Counted from the first letter of the stretch, positions 47,047 to 58,510 are shown. The stretch is 64,000 bases of DNA from Papaver somniferum (GCF_003573695.1 NC_039361.1:35157702-35221701), one strand, 5' to 3'. Translations and numbers: made by a program. The notes: generated from the letters alone by a model not told the origin.

Positions 47047-47310
47047 TCACCTACATGACAGTGTCAACAATTCTTCGACATGTCCGTTTATAGAACCAAC
47101 CCGGCAAAAAAGATCACCTACATGATGGTAATTTGGGTTACCGGTGTCAACACAAAAAAATTCGTGAATTCTCCACAAATAACTCATACTCATTACACAT
47201 CGTTGCCTACGTTCTTCACCTCGCTTAGGATAGAATTGAACATAGCGCCTACATAGATATAAATCTTCTTCAACCGTGAACTCTTTAGGATTAATGAATT
47301 GTTGGGCCAT
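47047..47310 (-). pseudogene. Myb/SANT-like fragment (Harbinger ORF1-type)
   Basis: An 87-codon frame begins MAQQFINPKEFTVEEDLYLC and continues with RRYVQFYPKRGEER and YLWRIHEFFCVDTGNP. This resembles the first helices of the Myb/SANT-like domain of plant PIF/Harbinger ORF1 and related 'GST T3-like' host proteins (F-T-x-EED-x-x-LC, then W-x-RI-x-x-FF). Only the start of the domain is kept before the frame degrades. No Harbinger transposase or terminal repeats were found nearby. Identification rests on pattern resemblance only. Confidence 0.4.
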
Positions 47311-47439
47311 TATCTTGAAGATGATTTCTTTGATGTTGGAGAGAGTTTAATTGCATTTGTGTTGCATATAGGGTAAGAGGATACCATCCTTATATAGATT
47401 AGAGTCCCAACGGCTCTATTTTGTAGATGATCGACTAAA

Positions 47440-47850
47440 TAATCGGTAGTTTATTAAGTTAAAATAACTCCCGATTATTAAGTTGCCCCAAATTTTGATT
47501 TTTCCAAAATCTCTAATTTTTCAAATTTTAGAACTAAAATAATCGGTAGTTTATTGAGTTAAAATAACTTCCAATTATAAAGTTGCCCCAAATTTTGATT
47601 TTACGAGAATCTCTAATTTTTTGAATTTTAGAACTACAATAATCGGTAGGTTATTATGTTCAATAACTTCTGATTATCAAGTTGCCCCAAATTTTGATTT
47701 TGCCAAAATCTCTAATTTTTTCGAATTTTGGAACTACCATAATCAGTAGGTTATTACGTTCAACTAATTTCCGATTATGAAGTTGGCAAAAATTTGGATT
47801 TTGGCTCAGGGTAATTGGCAGTTTATGAAGTTCCCATGCAAACTACCGAT
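47440..47850. repeat. Degenerate tandem repeat, about 100-bp period, four units
   Basis: Each unit reads AATCGGTAG/TTTATTAAGTT, then a partly inverted CCGATTATTAAGTTGCCCCA, AATTTTGATTTT, AAATCTCTAATTTTT and TTTAGAACTA. The AATCGG...CCGATT pairs give every unit a small palindrome. Related scraps continue to about 48020. No gene. Confidence 0.75.
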
Positions 47851-48485
47851 TACTAACGGTAGCCCCAAATTCAATTTTGCAAATGAATGAGATTCGAGTA
47901 TTCTACTTTAATAATTAGTAGTTAGGTTATGTTGTTTATCTACCGATTATTTAAATAGCCAATTCTTAAACAAACTAATAATCGGTTGCTAGTACCACTA
48001 TACTAATTATCGATTATAGAAGGACGTTTAGGTATTTTCCGAACCATTAGATCCCATAACCTTATCTATGGGTCGGGAATTAAAAATCGTCCCCAATTTT
48101 TTCGTAGTCGCCACTAAAAATGCAAGGCTATTAAAACTGCAATGACACGTAAAAATGACACAGCAGGCCTGCCAAAACGGCAATGACACAAATTGAATGG
48201 TAAGTGGGAGTCTTGAGTACACATGTGTGTTGTTCAGGTGAAAGTTGTGAAATTTATGCAAGGTAAATTAGTTGGATGAATCCGTTTCTTTTATTTTATC
48301 ATTGAATGAGAGTGAGTACAACATTATTTGTAGTTACACGAGAAGTATTTGAAACAACAACACACACAAGTACAATTATTTGTTTTTTAAAGCAAAAACA
48401 CGAGTACATGCTCATAGTCATAGCACCTCCTCTATCAGCAAGTCAAGATAGTTGGCAACATATGCCATTATAGGATGCTATCAAT

Positions 48486-49576
48486 TCAATTAAGAGCACT
48501 TTGGTTCACTAGCACATTTTTAAGAAACTTGGCGAAATTAGCGATATCCTCCGTCACCATGACCGGAAACTTATACCTTTCAAAACATCGTAAAAATACG
48601 CGAAAGCATGAACATATAAGTAATCCATCCATCAACAGGATCGAAAAGAGCTTATTTAGTTTCCACTTCCCATTCAAAGAACTCTTCACCTTAATTTCCA
48701 AAGCCAAACACACACCTTGTAGAAAAAGGAAACCTAGTGCATCCCAACAAGGTTGTTTTCGACCAATGTAGAAGACTATTAATTCATGCATTAGACCTGA
48801 CACAAAAAATGTCGCTAGTATTGCTACGTATTTACCCTAACTCTTTTTAAAATATGGCGTACAGGTTCATATACGATTGATCGTAGAATACCTGGTACCA
48901 TTGAGTTCCATCTCTTACCCCAAAAATCTTGAAATGATGTTGATAAGAAGAAATAGTTGCCAAATGGTGGATCAACATCTATGCGAAAAAGGAGCCTAGC
49001 TAGGGCAGCATAAATGGTGAGAGTTAGCTCAATGCTGAAACACGTATGAAAGAGATAAAGAAAATTCATGATCGTGATGTTTGGTTTGTTTTAATAATGT
49101 TCGTAATACCCGTATGCATAAAATACTAATCCTAGACAAACACCTTCTAGAACATAATAATGCAGTCCATGCATACAATGAGTACTGGAAGATGGTACTG
49201 ATGATCGGTTAGATTGTTTAACCTTGATTGGTAAACAAGCGATAACAAGAAAACGGAAAAAGGCCACTGGTGATGGTGATGAAGATGACACAAGTCCTGG
49301 ATCATATGAAAGAGGACCTTTATCGCATGAGAAGAGAACAAGTTTAAAGCTAGCAAGCCAACTTATGAAAAACCCTGCTCCCAAAGTAAGATGGAAAGAA
49401 GAAAGATTAAGAGGAATGCATGTAAATACGTATATAACTGGTAAGATAGAAAGAAGCCTTGGAAATCCTTTTGGGATGTTTCGGGATATGACATAACAGT
49501 AACTTAAGGATAAAAAAAATGTTAAACAGACGTTCATGAACCTCCCAAACTCATCATCACTACTAAACTTATCCAT
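48486..49576 (-). pseudogene. Wax-synthase/sterol acyltransferase (MBOAT) pseudogene, copy 2
   Basis: Nearly full-length and intron-less. The order is IPKGFPRLLSILPVIYVF, FFISWLASFKLVLFSCDKGPLS, RFLVIACLPIKVKQ, then IELTLTIYAALARLLF, TSFQDFWGKRWNSMVPGILR (the conserved DFWGRRWN region) and SGLMHELIVFY, carrying the conserved MBOAT histidine. Two lesions: an in-frame TAA at 49091-49093 joins two blocks in the same frame, and a one-base frameshift near 48820 precedes the SGLMHEL block. The family transfers acyl groups to long-chain alcohols or sterols in the ER membrane. It is adjacent to copy B of the short nucleoplasmin-like family, as copy 1 is to copy A. Confidence 0.85.
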
Positions 49577-50136
49577 TCTATTCTCTGTGTGTCTTCCCCT
49601 CGAGGTGCTCTCTTTATAAACCGAATAACCGATTATAGATTAGGCAGATATTTATGGGAAGATAAGGACAAACACCTAATTGAAGGAGGGACAGGATTCC
49701 GGCGCCATGAATATCAATACGTGTTCTTTTGTGATTGGTGGAGACAAAGGGACAGGAGTATTACATAAAGGATCTGGAGCCGCAGTACATAGAGCAGATG
49801 TCATGACCGTACTATCATGAGTATGTCGTTAAGACAATTGAATTTCCTTCCATGTTATGAGATCAGATATGGTTCAAGATTTGTGAATTGGAGTCTTTCG
49901 AATCATGCAAGCATGTGTATCGTGAGACTGCTGATTACCTTGCTAATCATGCAACACCCAACTGTAATTAATAACAGTTTGATTAACCATGTAAAAGTTA
50001 TCTCAGTCCAACTTGGCCAAAAGTAATTAACAATTTCTTGTTCAGTCTAGTTCGATTAGATTCCATGGAGGATTCAATTAGCGAGACTGAAATTAGTCGT
50101 ACGTTACTAATGTTATCTTCCTAACCTAACCTGAAG

Positions 50137-51669
50137 GATATTGTGGAACTGTTCCTACTACACAGTATCAACTATTGAGATAATAGTAGTGTACTGTTGG
50201 GAAGTTTCCATTGTCTCGATTTTCACGTGGGGTAGCTTTTGTTTACCAAAACAAAAGTACACAGCATATGAACACAATAAATGTGCCAACGCATTAGACT
50301 TTCACAATGTGAAAGTATGGAGCTGCTTTGATACAACACGGAATTGGTCCTTAATTCAGGGACCAGTGTCGCAAGTAAGAGCCTATAAAAGGAGTTCTTC
50401 ATTAGCTAGTTTAAGGCTTCGCTGAGTTGACAAGCGAGAAAGAGAGTTAGCTTTCTTTTGTGTTCAGAGAGTTGTGAGTGAGACTTTATTGAAAGGTCTT
50501 GGTGAGAAATCAGTGTTGTAATTGTGAACACATAAATAAATCACGAAGCCATCCACGTGTTCACAAATAATATTCGCATACATCCTAATTCTAGAATTGT
50601 ACGTCGTATGCGTAACGTAAATGATTATATCGATTCATCGATTCGAAGCCTTCGGGCTTGTCATTGTCTAGTCGAATATTATCATAAATAATGTTCGTAT
50701 AAAGGAATAAACCAAGAATCAAGTATAAATATAAAGCATATGAAGTTTAACGCAGAATGTAAGGTGCTGAAATGTAAATGAGAAAGATTTACGTGGTTCG
50801 GCACTAGGGCCTACATCCACGGGGTTGGTGTTTCACTATGTACTGAATGGTTACAAAGATAGTCGAATGACTTTAGAATATACATAGGTCAGCGGAAGTA
50901 GGGGGATTAGTTACTCTTCCTATTTCTCTCTCCTATATTCTCCTATAATTGCTCTCCAAAATGGTCGACCCCTCCTCTCTTAGTGGAGAGGGGTATTTAT
51001 AGGGTTGGAACGTGGGTCCCATTTCTGAGGTGCCGTTGTAATCTTATCTTCTTGTGCTTTGTGCCTACAACGCAGAGGTCTTCGGCATATGCCGCGGCCT
51101 GAGCTTGAATACGAAGGGTTATCCTCGCCTCTTCCACGAGCTGATTGACACGTGTATATCTCTTTGGTATTTAATGCGGGTAGATCGATGTCTGCTCGTG
51201 TCAGACAAATGTCTCTTTGTCTGGTCACATCTGTGTAAGCCAAACTTCTTCTCGGCCGTTGATCTGGGATCTTCCTCGGGATTGGGTGTGTTAACACCCA
51301 AGGGGTATTATCTGGTGCTCCTCTGAGCCATCATTCCTCTATGATCCTCTGTCTCTGACCGTCAGATCTGCTGACCGATGGCATCTTCTGATGAGATGCT
51401 TGCTATCATGTTTTGATGTCTCGCTTTGCATGCCTTCCACGTGTCTCTTTCTGTATACGTGGTGGATGATGAATGGTGTACATACAGTAATCTTCCTGAA
51501 TCATTACAGTGAAACAGTCTTCTTTGTCCGTGGATGTAGGCAATTTGCCAAACCAGGCAAATTATTGTGTGCTTCTACTTTTCTATTGAGTGTTCAATTC
51601 CGTTAGGTGTGTTTTTTTCTCACTGACAACTAATTGGGATAGTAGTGCACGACTATTCCCTACAGTTAT
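50137..51669. mobile_element. Solo LTR, 1.5 kb
   Basis: TGTGGAACTG...TTCCCTACA spans 50142-51664, flanked by GATAT (50137-50141) and GTTAT (51665-51669), a 5-bp duplication with one change. Copy E (about 46138) has the uninterrupted site AATGTTATATCATAAG. It contains the phrase GATTTACGTGGTTCGGC...CCTACATCCACGGGG, seen in many plant LTRs. No internal region or second LTR is present, so it arose by LTR-LTR recombination. Frames inside are chance. Confidence 0.75.
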
Positions 51670-51986
51670 ATCATAAGCATTCATAGTTATTGGATATAAC
51701 AAGTTATGGCACGAATCATTTGCCACACACACAAAAAAAAAAAACATACAAAAAAGAATACCAAAACCAGAACTCCCAAACAGAAATTTGACAAAGTTGA
51801 TAGTGCAACTGACTCTAAATTGAGGAACCAAAGTGGGTAAACACTGGTTGTACATTAAAACAAAACACAAACCAAGTAAAAGCAAAAGTTAAATCCATTT
51901 GAGGTTCTACACTGGTCTTCCGACAGATTAAAACTTCATATCTCTTCTTCATTTGGAGTTACTTTCGCCATTTGGTTCTTAACTTT

Positions 51987-52808
51987 TCATTGTGGCCATC
52001 TATAGAAGGTATCGGTTTCTTCTTTTACCTTCTTTTTTTCAGTTGCACCTGCAAAGAAAACAAATTAAGACCTGTCAAGTTAAAATATAGTTATAGATGG
52101 ATTGATTTTGTAGTTTGTAAGTAAGATGTATTGTCGTCTGTACATAAATTATAATTTATGTTTTCGTACCAATTTAGCAGTAATAAACCAAGTACAAAGG
52201 CTTGCGAGTCGCAATAGCGGAGAACGACTTAATCTTAGAACAAATACTCATGCTTGAATGATAGAGGACGTACAGGACATGGTAACCAGTAAGATGCGCT
52301 TTACAACCGGTGCTCAATAGTTCAAAAACAATTTCATCTTCCTCCTCATCAAACTCCAAATCCAGAGGAATTGATTCTATCAAACTATTTCTAACGAACT
52401 TGCATATAAGAATTGGGTTTTTACTCCCAACTTTAACCTGAACAGCGCACCAATGTGTACTGAATGCCCAAACACGACCCCAGCTAACTAAAGTCGCCTG
52501 CATTAATTTAAAATATGTTTTCATAAATATAAGACAGCATACAAATGCATATAAAAAAATGGTTTCTCAAGTACAATACCTGAGTAATATTAAGCTTTCC
52601 TAGCGTCTTATTATGACGATATATGTACGGTTTATCACATTCTAACTCGATTCCTGCTTTTTCATAGCAAGGACATTAGGGTATCAGTTCATTTGATGGA
52701 AAAAGAAAATACGGTACAAGAACAAAGAAGAAAGCAGAAGTTTGCAATAATAGTAGTTTATAGCATAGATCTGCATATGAGATTGAAGATTACACCCCAA
52801 AAACCCAT
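51987..52808 (-). pseudogene. Short nucleoplasmin-like gene, copy B (exon 3 donor deleted)
   Basis: Exons 52808-52796 (MGFWG), 52653-52580 (IELECDKPYIYRHN...LNITQ), 52497 to about 52279 (TLVSWGRVWAFSTHW...VHLTGYH-like end) and 52048-51987 (ATEKKKVKEETDTFYRWPQ). The frame is open, but relative to copy C the end of exon 3, its donor and part of intron 3 are deleted, so that TTACCATG runs straight into intron text (TCCTGTACG). Without a donor the last exon cannot join normally; read-through would add unrelated residues. The upstream region matches those of copies A and C. Confidence 0.7.
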
Positions 52809-53039
52809 TTCTTCAAGAGAAAGTTGCTGTTAACAGAAGAACCAAATAAAGCCTCTTCAAGAGAATGTTGCAGATGAGATTAATATTTGTCTATTTAAAT
52901 ACTGTCATAATGTCATTACTAATATTTGTTGTCAGTTTTGGAGACTGAACCAATTCCAACCCCCAATCACTCCTTCAACCTTTTCGAATTCCGAAGAACA
53001 TTCTCAGGAAGAGAAATGAATCCGCTGAAAAGTCAAATC

Positions 53040-53640
53040 TCCTCCATTATCCTAAAAAAGTTCTAATTTCCCTCGGAGTTTTAAGACTTTTGTTAACTTA
53101 TATTTTATTTCATTTGAAATTGTGTTTTTTTGTCTTATTCTACTAGAAATTGATTTTTCTTGCATGAAAAACAACAATCCTTTTTCCCAATGCAAAGAAT
53201 CATTGTCTTCAATGAAATAAAACAAACAAATCTTATTTCCAATACAAAAAATAATTGTTTTAATGAACCTTAATATGTATACGCGTATACAAGTTAACAA
53301 GAACAAAACCCTAGTTTTATGAGCAACTAAAAGTTTTAATTCCCCTCCTGGTCAAAACTGACATAAAAAGCACCAAACGGTCCATATTTCTTTGTTCTTT
53401 GTACCACAATCCTTGCACTCATTCCACGTTTTTTTAATCAATTCTATAATATTCACAATGGCAACGTTTATGAGCACTTGTAAGTTGTACTACTAACAGT
53501 TAGCTTAGGAATTCACAATGGCGACGTTTATGAGCACGTTTTTTACTTGATTTTTTCACACAAGGTTTACTACAGTCGCCACCTTTCCTTTCTCCATCTG
53601 ACAACCTGACCTGAAGGTTGTATCAGAAGCATATACTTGG
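53040..53640. promoter_or_regulatory. Uninterrupted spacer between copies B and C
   Basis: Contains the upstream region of B and the downstream region of C. Its parts reappear, separated by insertions, at 35620-35690, 37036-37204 and near 46140, which makes it the reference for the ancestral arrangement. A 40-bp phrase around 'acaatggcaacgtttatgagcac' is locally duplicated (53455 and 53515). Confidence 0.6.
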
Positions 53641-53966
53641 ATATAGCGAATTGTGGCACAAATAGCACTTATTATGAACAGGAAAAAAACTGTCAAATAA
53701 ACAAATTGTATACTACTTGATTCCGTAGAATGAAGCACAAACTTGTGTAAAGCTAAAACCAGAACTCTAAAACAGAAATTTAACAAACTTGACAGCCAAA
53801 CAGACACAACTACAGCTTGATAACAGAGGAAACCAAACAAGGTAAAACACTGGCTCTAAATTAGAACTAAACATCAACAACCAACACATCCAATCATCTT
53901 CCAACATGATAAACTTCAAATCTATCTTTATTTAGAGATTGAGTCGCCATTTTATTCTTCGTTTCT

Positions 53967-54833
53967 TCATCGTGGCCATTTTAAGAAGGCACCAGTTCCT
54001 TCTTTTACTATTCTCTTTTCAACAACACCTGCAATAAAAACAAATAAAGACCGTTTAAGCTCAACATGATTATATAGATAAATTGATTTTGCAACTATGA
54101 GAAATATTATCATTTAGAAGTAAAAAGATTTTACTTTCACTCTTTTTTGCTCTATTGAAGTAAAAGGCACCAATTTAGCAGGCTTGCGACAGCGAAGAGC
54201 GCGATGAGAAATAGAACTTCACATAAACATATAATAAGCCCCAAATACCCATGCTTGATACTACACAGGACATGAGCTAAAGACTAGAGAAGAAAACAAT
54301 AATTATGCACTGATAGCAGTGACTTACCTTGATCTCTGCCATTACCATTTTTATCATGGTAACCAGTAAGATGCACTTTACAACCAGTGCTCAATAGTTC
54401 AAAAACAATGTCATCTTCCCCCTCATCAAACTCCAAACCTAACGAAATTGATTCTATCAAACTATTTCTGACAAACTTGCATATAAGGATTGGGTTCTTA
54501 CTCCCAACCTTAACCTGAACAGCACACCAATATGTACTCAATGCCCAGACATGACCCCAGCTAACTAAAGCTGCCTGCAATTACAAATATGTTCAAATAT
54601 AAGACAACATACAAATACATACAACAAAAAAATGGTTTCTCAAGTAGAGTACCTGAGTAATATGAAGCTTTCCTAGCATCTTATCATGTCGGTATATGTA
54701 CGGTTTACCGCATTCAAGTTCAATTCCTGTTTTTTCATAGCAAGGACATAGGCATCAGATCATTATCGTGGGAAAAAAAAACACAGTACTAAATCAAGAG
54801 AATAGGAGAAGAAAAGTTACCCCAGAAACCCAT
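53967..54833 (-). CDS. Short nucleoplasmin-like protein, copy C (intact, 131 residues)
   Basis: Exons 54833-54821, 54726-54653, 54574-54328 and 54028-53967 join with GT-AG introns to 396 nt, with no lesion. The product starts MGFWGIELECGKPYIYRHD, has ALVSWGHVWALSTYWCAVQV and VGSKNPILICKFVRNSL, the acidic EFDEGEDDIVFELL, and ends VVEKRIVKEGTGAFLKWPR. Residues 1-110 match, exon for exon, the nucleoplasmin-like domain of the FKBP at 27699. The last exon corresponds only to the lead-in of the FKBP domain (compare GKGEGEGAFPGSR), then stops. No repeat exon and no isomerase domain follow. By family knowledge the fold binds histones as a pentamer; a standalone chaperone or inhibitory partner is inference. 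Expression is unproven. Confidence 0.75.
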
Positions 54834-55690
54834 TTCTTAAAGAGACTATTTGTTGTTGAAGGGATGGGTCAGCTATGATGCTTACAAGGTTACTCTTTAT
54901 CTAGTTAAATAAGGTCATTACCTATATTTCTTGTCAATTTTGGAGACCAAACTAATTCCAACCTCCATTCAACTCCCTCAACCTTACTGAATTCCCAAGA
55001 ACATTCTGGAGAAGAGGGATGCACCACTAAAAGGTCAAATCTTCTTTGTTATCCTAAACCCTATTAACTTCCCTCCTTGTCCTATCAGCAACTAATCTCC
55101 AACTCCGGGGCACTACTATTAAAAAATTATTATCTACGTTTCTCAAAGAGCAACTTTTCCAAAAGGGATAATAAACCCCTTTCGGTGATATATACTTTTT
55201 GCATTTTAGTCTATTATTTTAGACTGTCAAAAGCCAACTATGGAACGTGTCAGAGGGAAATTGGGAAATTTGAATTTACTTATACACCACGTTTCATTAA
55301 GGGAAGGCATTTTAGATTAAAATAACTAGTAGCTTCTTATAAACAGAGAGAGATAGACTGATAAAGGATGTGGCTACGCACCATTTAAGACCACCTGAGG
55401 CCCACATGGAGAGCCAAGTCACTGACACGAACACCTGATCAGGATGAAGCAAAGCACCTCCAGTCCCTAGATGCCTCTGACAATCCAGAAGAAGAAAACA
55501 TCTAAAATCAGATAAATGGTCATATCTTTGCATTACATTGATCAAATAGGTGTAGTAGTACAGTATGTATGAGGTAGGTAAAATAAAGTCACCCTGACAA
55601 AATTTATTTATGATTTAAGTTAAAAAAAGGTCTTTCAGCAAGCCTTTGACTTACCCATCTCAATTAGTTACAATCTTACTGGTCTTACTG
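54590..55690. repeat. Segmental tandem duplication, unit 1 (upstream of copy C)
   Basis: Exons 1-2 of copy C and about 800 bp upstream are repeated in the same order and orientation at 55695-56760. Shared landmarks include 'gatgcttacaaggttactctttatc', 'aagaacattctggagaagag' and 'agaagaagaaaacatctaaaatcag'. Confidence 0.8.
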
Positions 55691-55694
55691 CTTG

Positions 55695-56760
55695 AGTTGG
55701 TTCAAACACAAGACAACATACATATACATACAACAACAAAAAAGTTTCTCAAGTAGACTACCTGAGTAATATGAAGCTTTTATAGCATCTTATTATGTCG
55801 ATATATGTACGGTTTACCACATTCAAGTTCGATTCCTGTTTTTCATAGCAAGGACATATGCATCAGATCATTTTCGTGGAAAAAAAAAACACAGTACTGA
55901 AGAAGAAGAAGAAGAAACTAGAACTTTGAAAATACTAGTTTATAGCATAGACCAGAGAATAGCAGAATAGAAGTTACCCCAGAAACCCATTATTTGTTGT
56001 GGAAGGGATGAGTCAGCTATATATGATGCTTACAAGGTTACTCTTTATCAATTTAAATAAGGTCATTACCTATATTTATTGGAGACTAAACCAATTCCAA
56101 CCTCCATTCAACTCCCTCAACCTTACCGAATTGCCAAGAACATTCTGGAGAAGAGAAATGCACCACTAAAAGGTCAAATCTCCTTTGTTATCCTAAACCG
56201 TATTACTTCCCTCCTAGTTCTATCAGCAACTATTCTCCAACTCGAGGTCACTACTACTAAAAAAATCATATCCACATTTTTCAAATAACAATTTATCCAA
56301 AAGGAATAATAAACCCATTTTGGTGGTATATATACTCTTGCCATTCAGCCTATTCTTAGACTGTCAAAAGCCAATTATGGAACGGTTAGAGGAATATCGG
56401 GAAAAGTGACTACTTATAAAACACGATTCATTTAAAAGAACGCATTTTCGATTCAAATAACTAGTGGGTTCTTGTAGAGAGGGAGAGATAGATTAGTGAA
56501 GGATGTCACTACACACTGTTAAAGAATTACCTGGGAGGCCCAGATGGAGATCCAAGTCACTGACGTTAAAGCCTGATTAGGATGAAGCACAGGAACTCCA
56601 CTCCAACTCCATATATGCCTTTGATACTCCAGAAGAAGAAAACATCTAAAATCAGATAAATGGTCATATCCTTGCATCACATTGATCAAATACGTGTAGT
56701 ACTGTATATACGAGTTAAGTAAAATAAAGTCAGCCTGACAAAATTTATTTACTTGGTTAA
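55695..56760. repeat. Segmental tandem duplication, unit 2 (upstream of copy D)
   Basis: Second unit of the duplication, with scattered substitutions and small gaps relative to 54590-55690. Confidence 0.8.
55762..55990 (-). pseudogene. Short nucleoplasmin-like gene, copy D (exons 1-2 only)
   Basis: Exon 1 (55990-55978, MGFWG) and exon 2 (55835-55762) are recognisable. Exon 2 carries an in-frame TAA (KMLGK in copy C becomes KML-stop-K). Intron 2 continues to about 55695, where homology breaks off; exons 3-4 are missing. It is the product of a tandem duplication whose breakpoint lay in intron 2. Confidence 0.75.
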
Positions 56761-56989
56761 AGAAGGTACCTAGTCAATTAGCTACAATCTTACTGCTTGT
56801 TCAACTTCAGCCTCTCTGTGTCTTCCAAATTGCCCAGTGGGCATGGGATGCAAATCAGTTATGGTACTGAAGCAAATGAAGTTGTGACATCAAACAGCAA
56901 TATCGTTACAAGGTTGTCATCTGCATGTGAGCACTGTGGTTTGATGAAAGAGAGATATAAATGGTTCAAAAGCATAACTTAGATCGAGT

Positions 56990-57579
56990 TTAATAAGCAA
57001 AAAGTGCTCCATGCTCAAATGAATCTTTAGAGGATCCACATCCTGCCTCCATGTGGCTCACAAGTTCACTGACTATATCATATATCTCTTCCATTTGACA
57101 GTGATATTTGTCTTTAGCCACGAACCCATGTCTCTCATTTCTGACCTCTATCCAACTATAAGCAACATCTTTTTCTTAAAAACATCTAATGCTTTTATAT
57201 GAAACCCATTTTTTGTCAAACCAGATATCATAGAATTATAACTAACAAGATTTGGGTTCGGCATTTTATCGAACACTTCACGAGCTTTACCAAAAAACCC
57301 CAATTTCGAACACGCGAAGAAAATTGTATTCCAGGAATGAGAATTCTTTACCGGGGCATCATCAAAAGCACTTTCGGAACATTTGACTGAATTACATTTT
57401 GCATACATATCTATGAGACGATTAGTAAGGAATACGTTGAGATTAAGAGCTGTTTTAATGAGATGTAAATGAAGGGTTCTCCCAAGTTTGATGTTTTTGG
57501 TTTTTATGCAGTCGTCGATTATTGATGTGTACTGAGAAAATGAAGAATCGATGGTTTTGATGGAGTTGGATATAGACAT
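56990..57579 (-). pseudogene. PPR gene with large internal deletion
   Basis: 57579-57175 encodes the N-terminus of a PLS-class pentatricopeptide protein (LGRTLHLHLIKTALNLNVF, NRLIDMYAKCNS, HSWNTIFFACSKLGFFGKAR, NPNLVSYNSMISGLTKNGF). Directly after ALDVFKK, in another frame, 57172-56990 encodes the family's C-terminal E-domain end ([36 protein letters not shown]) and a stop. Several hundred residues of repeats in between are missing. Such proteins edit or process organellar RNA; this copy cannot. The frame change at the junction gives a 143-residue frame ending at 57148. Confidence 0.8.
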
Positions 57580-57805
57580 GATGCCGTTTTCCTCCCAGGT
57601 ATCCTTAACAGCGGGGAGTTGATAAGAGAAAAGGGGAGTTATTTAGGAGGGAAAGAAAAAAACGGAAGTGCGGGTATAAATGTAAAAGGTGTTAATATCT
57701 CAGCAACGCTCAAACTTCTCTCATCAGCTCCACTTGGTCCAGCCCGCCGAACAAATTGATACTTGGAACCTGGGAAAATACAAAGGGTTAGCTTAAGTTT
57801 GTTTG

Positions 57806-57827
57806 TTTTTTTTTTTTTTTTTTTTTT
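57806..57827 (+). repeat. Poly(T) run, about 22 T
   Basis: A homopolymer in AT-rich text between the PPR remnant and the MITE. It could be the poly(A) tail of a minus-strand retrocopy, but no body was recognised on its right. Confidence 0.6.
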
Positions 57828-57861
57828 GTACCTCAACCAACTCGTTTGAATCTACAACCAC

Positions 57862-58162
57862 CAGGGTCGGCCCTGCCATATAAGCCACAGATTCTGCGCT
57901 TGAGGCCACGCGGAAAAAGAGGCCACAAAACTAAAATGTTCCCTTCCGATTTCAGTCTCTCATATGTTAGAATAAGGATGTTTTATAAAATTGATAGAAT
58001 TTGTGGGGCAAAACTTAAAAAAGTGGATTTGCAAGGCGTCACTAATAAAAAAAGCTTACTTACGAGGGACCAAAAAATAAATGGTTTATAATGTTTTTTG
58101 CTTGATAGGAGGCCACCAAATTTTTTGGGCTTTAGGCCACTGGAAACACAGGACCGGACCTG
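57862..58162. mobile_element. Probable hAT-type MITE
   Basis: The ends CAGGGTCGGCCCTG and, inverted, CAGGTCCGGTCCTG match at 11 of 14 positions. The flanking octamers ACAACCAC and CCAGCCAC agree at 6 of 8. The words 'gaggccac' and 'aggccac' near both ends add internal symmetry. No coding. Size, CAG start and 8-bp flank suggest an old hAT miniature element. Confidence 0.45.
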
Positions 58163-58510
58163 CCAGCCACAGATTTTATTTCTTTAGTTTTGAATTTTTT
58201 AAACCATTGATCCAAATCATATAACTAATCATAACCATTAATAATGATGAGTAGGATCTTCACATCCTCTAAGAGAACCTCTAAAACTAGAGGATAGCTT
58301 TGAGGATGCCTACATAACTACCGGACACATCATCTTTACTTTCTCCCTTCACATTCTCATTGGAGATGTTTTTTTTGCTTAAATTCTTAAAAATCCTATG
58401 TGGCCTTATATTTAGGATATTTTGAATGTCTCATTGGAGATGCTCTTATTTCGAACTCTTTTCATTTCCACATATTTTCTCATGTGAGCAGAGAGTTTAA
58501 TGATTTGGAA

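Noticed and set aside
51054..51326. Frames on both strands around 51000-51330
   Set aside because: Inside the 1.5-kb solo LTR; no family resemblance.
55312..55545. 77-codon minus-strand frame upstream of copy C
   Set aside because: The matching duplicated text upstream of copy D (56440-56700) does not keep the frame.
58250..58460. Possible MITE with repeated CTCATTGGAGATG words
   Set aside because: The words are direct, not inverted, and no target duplication was found.
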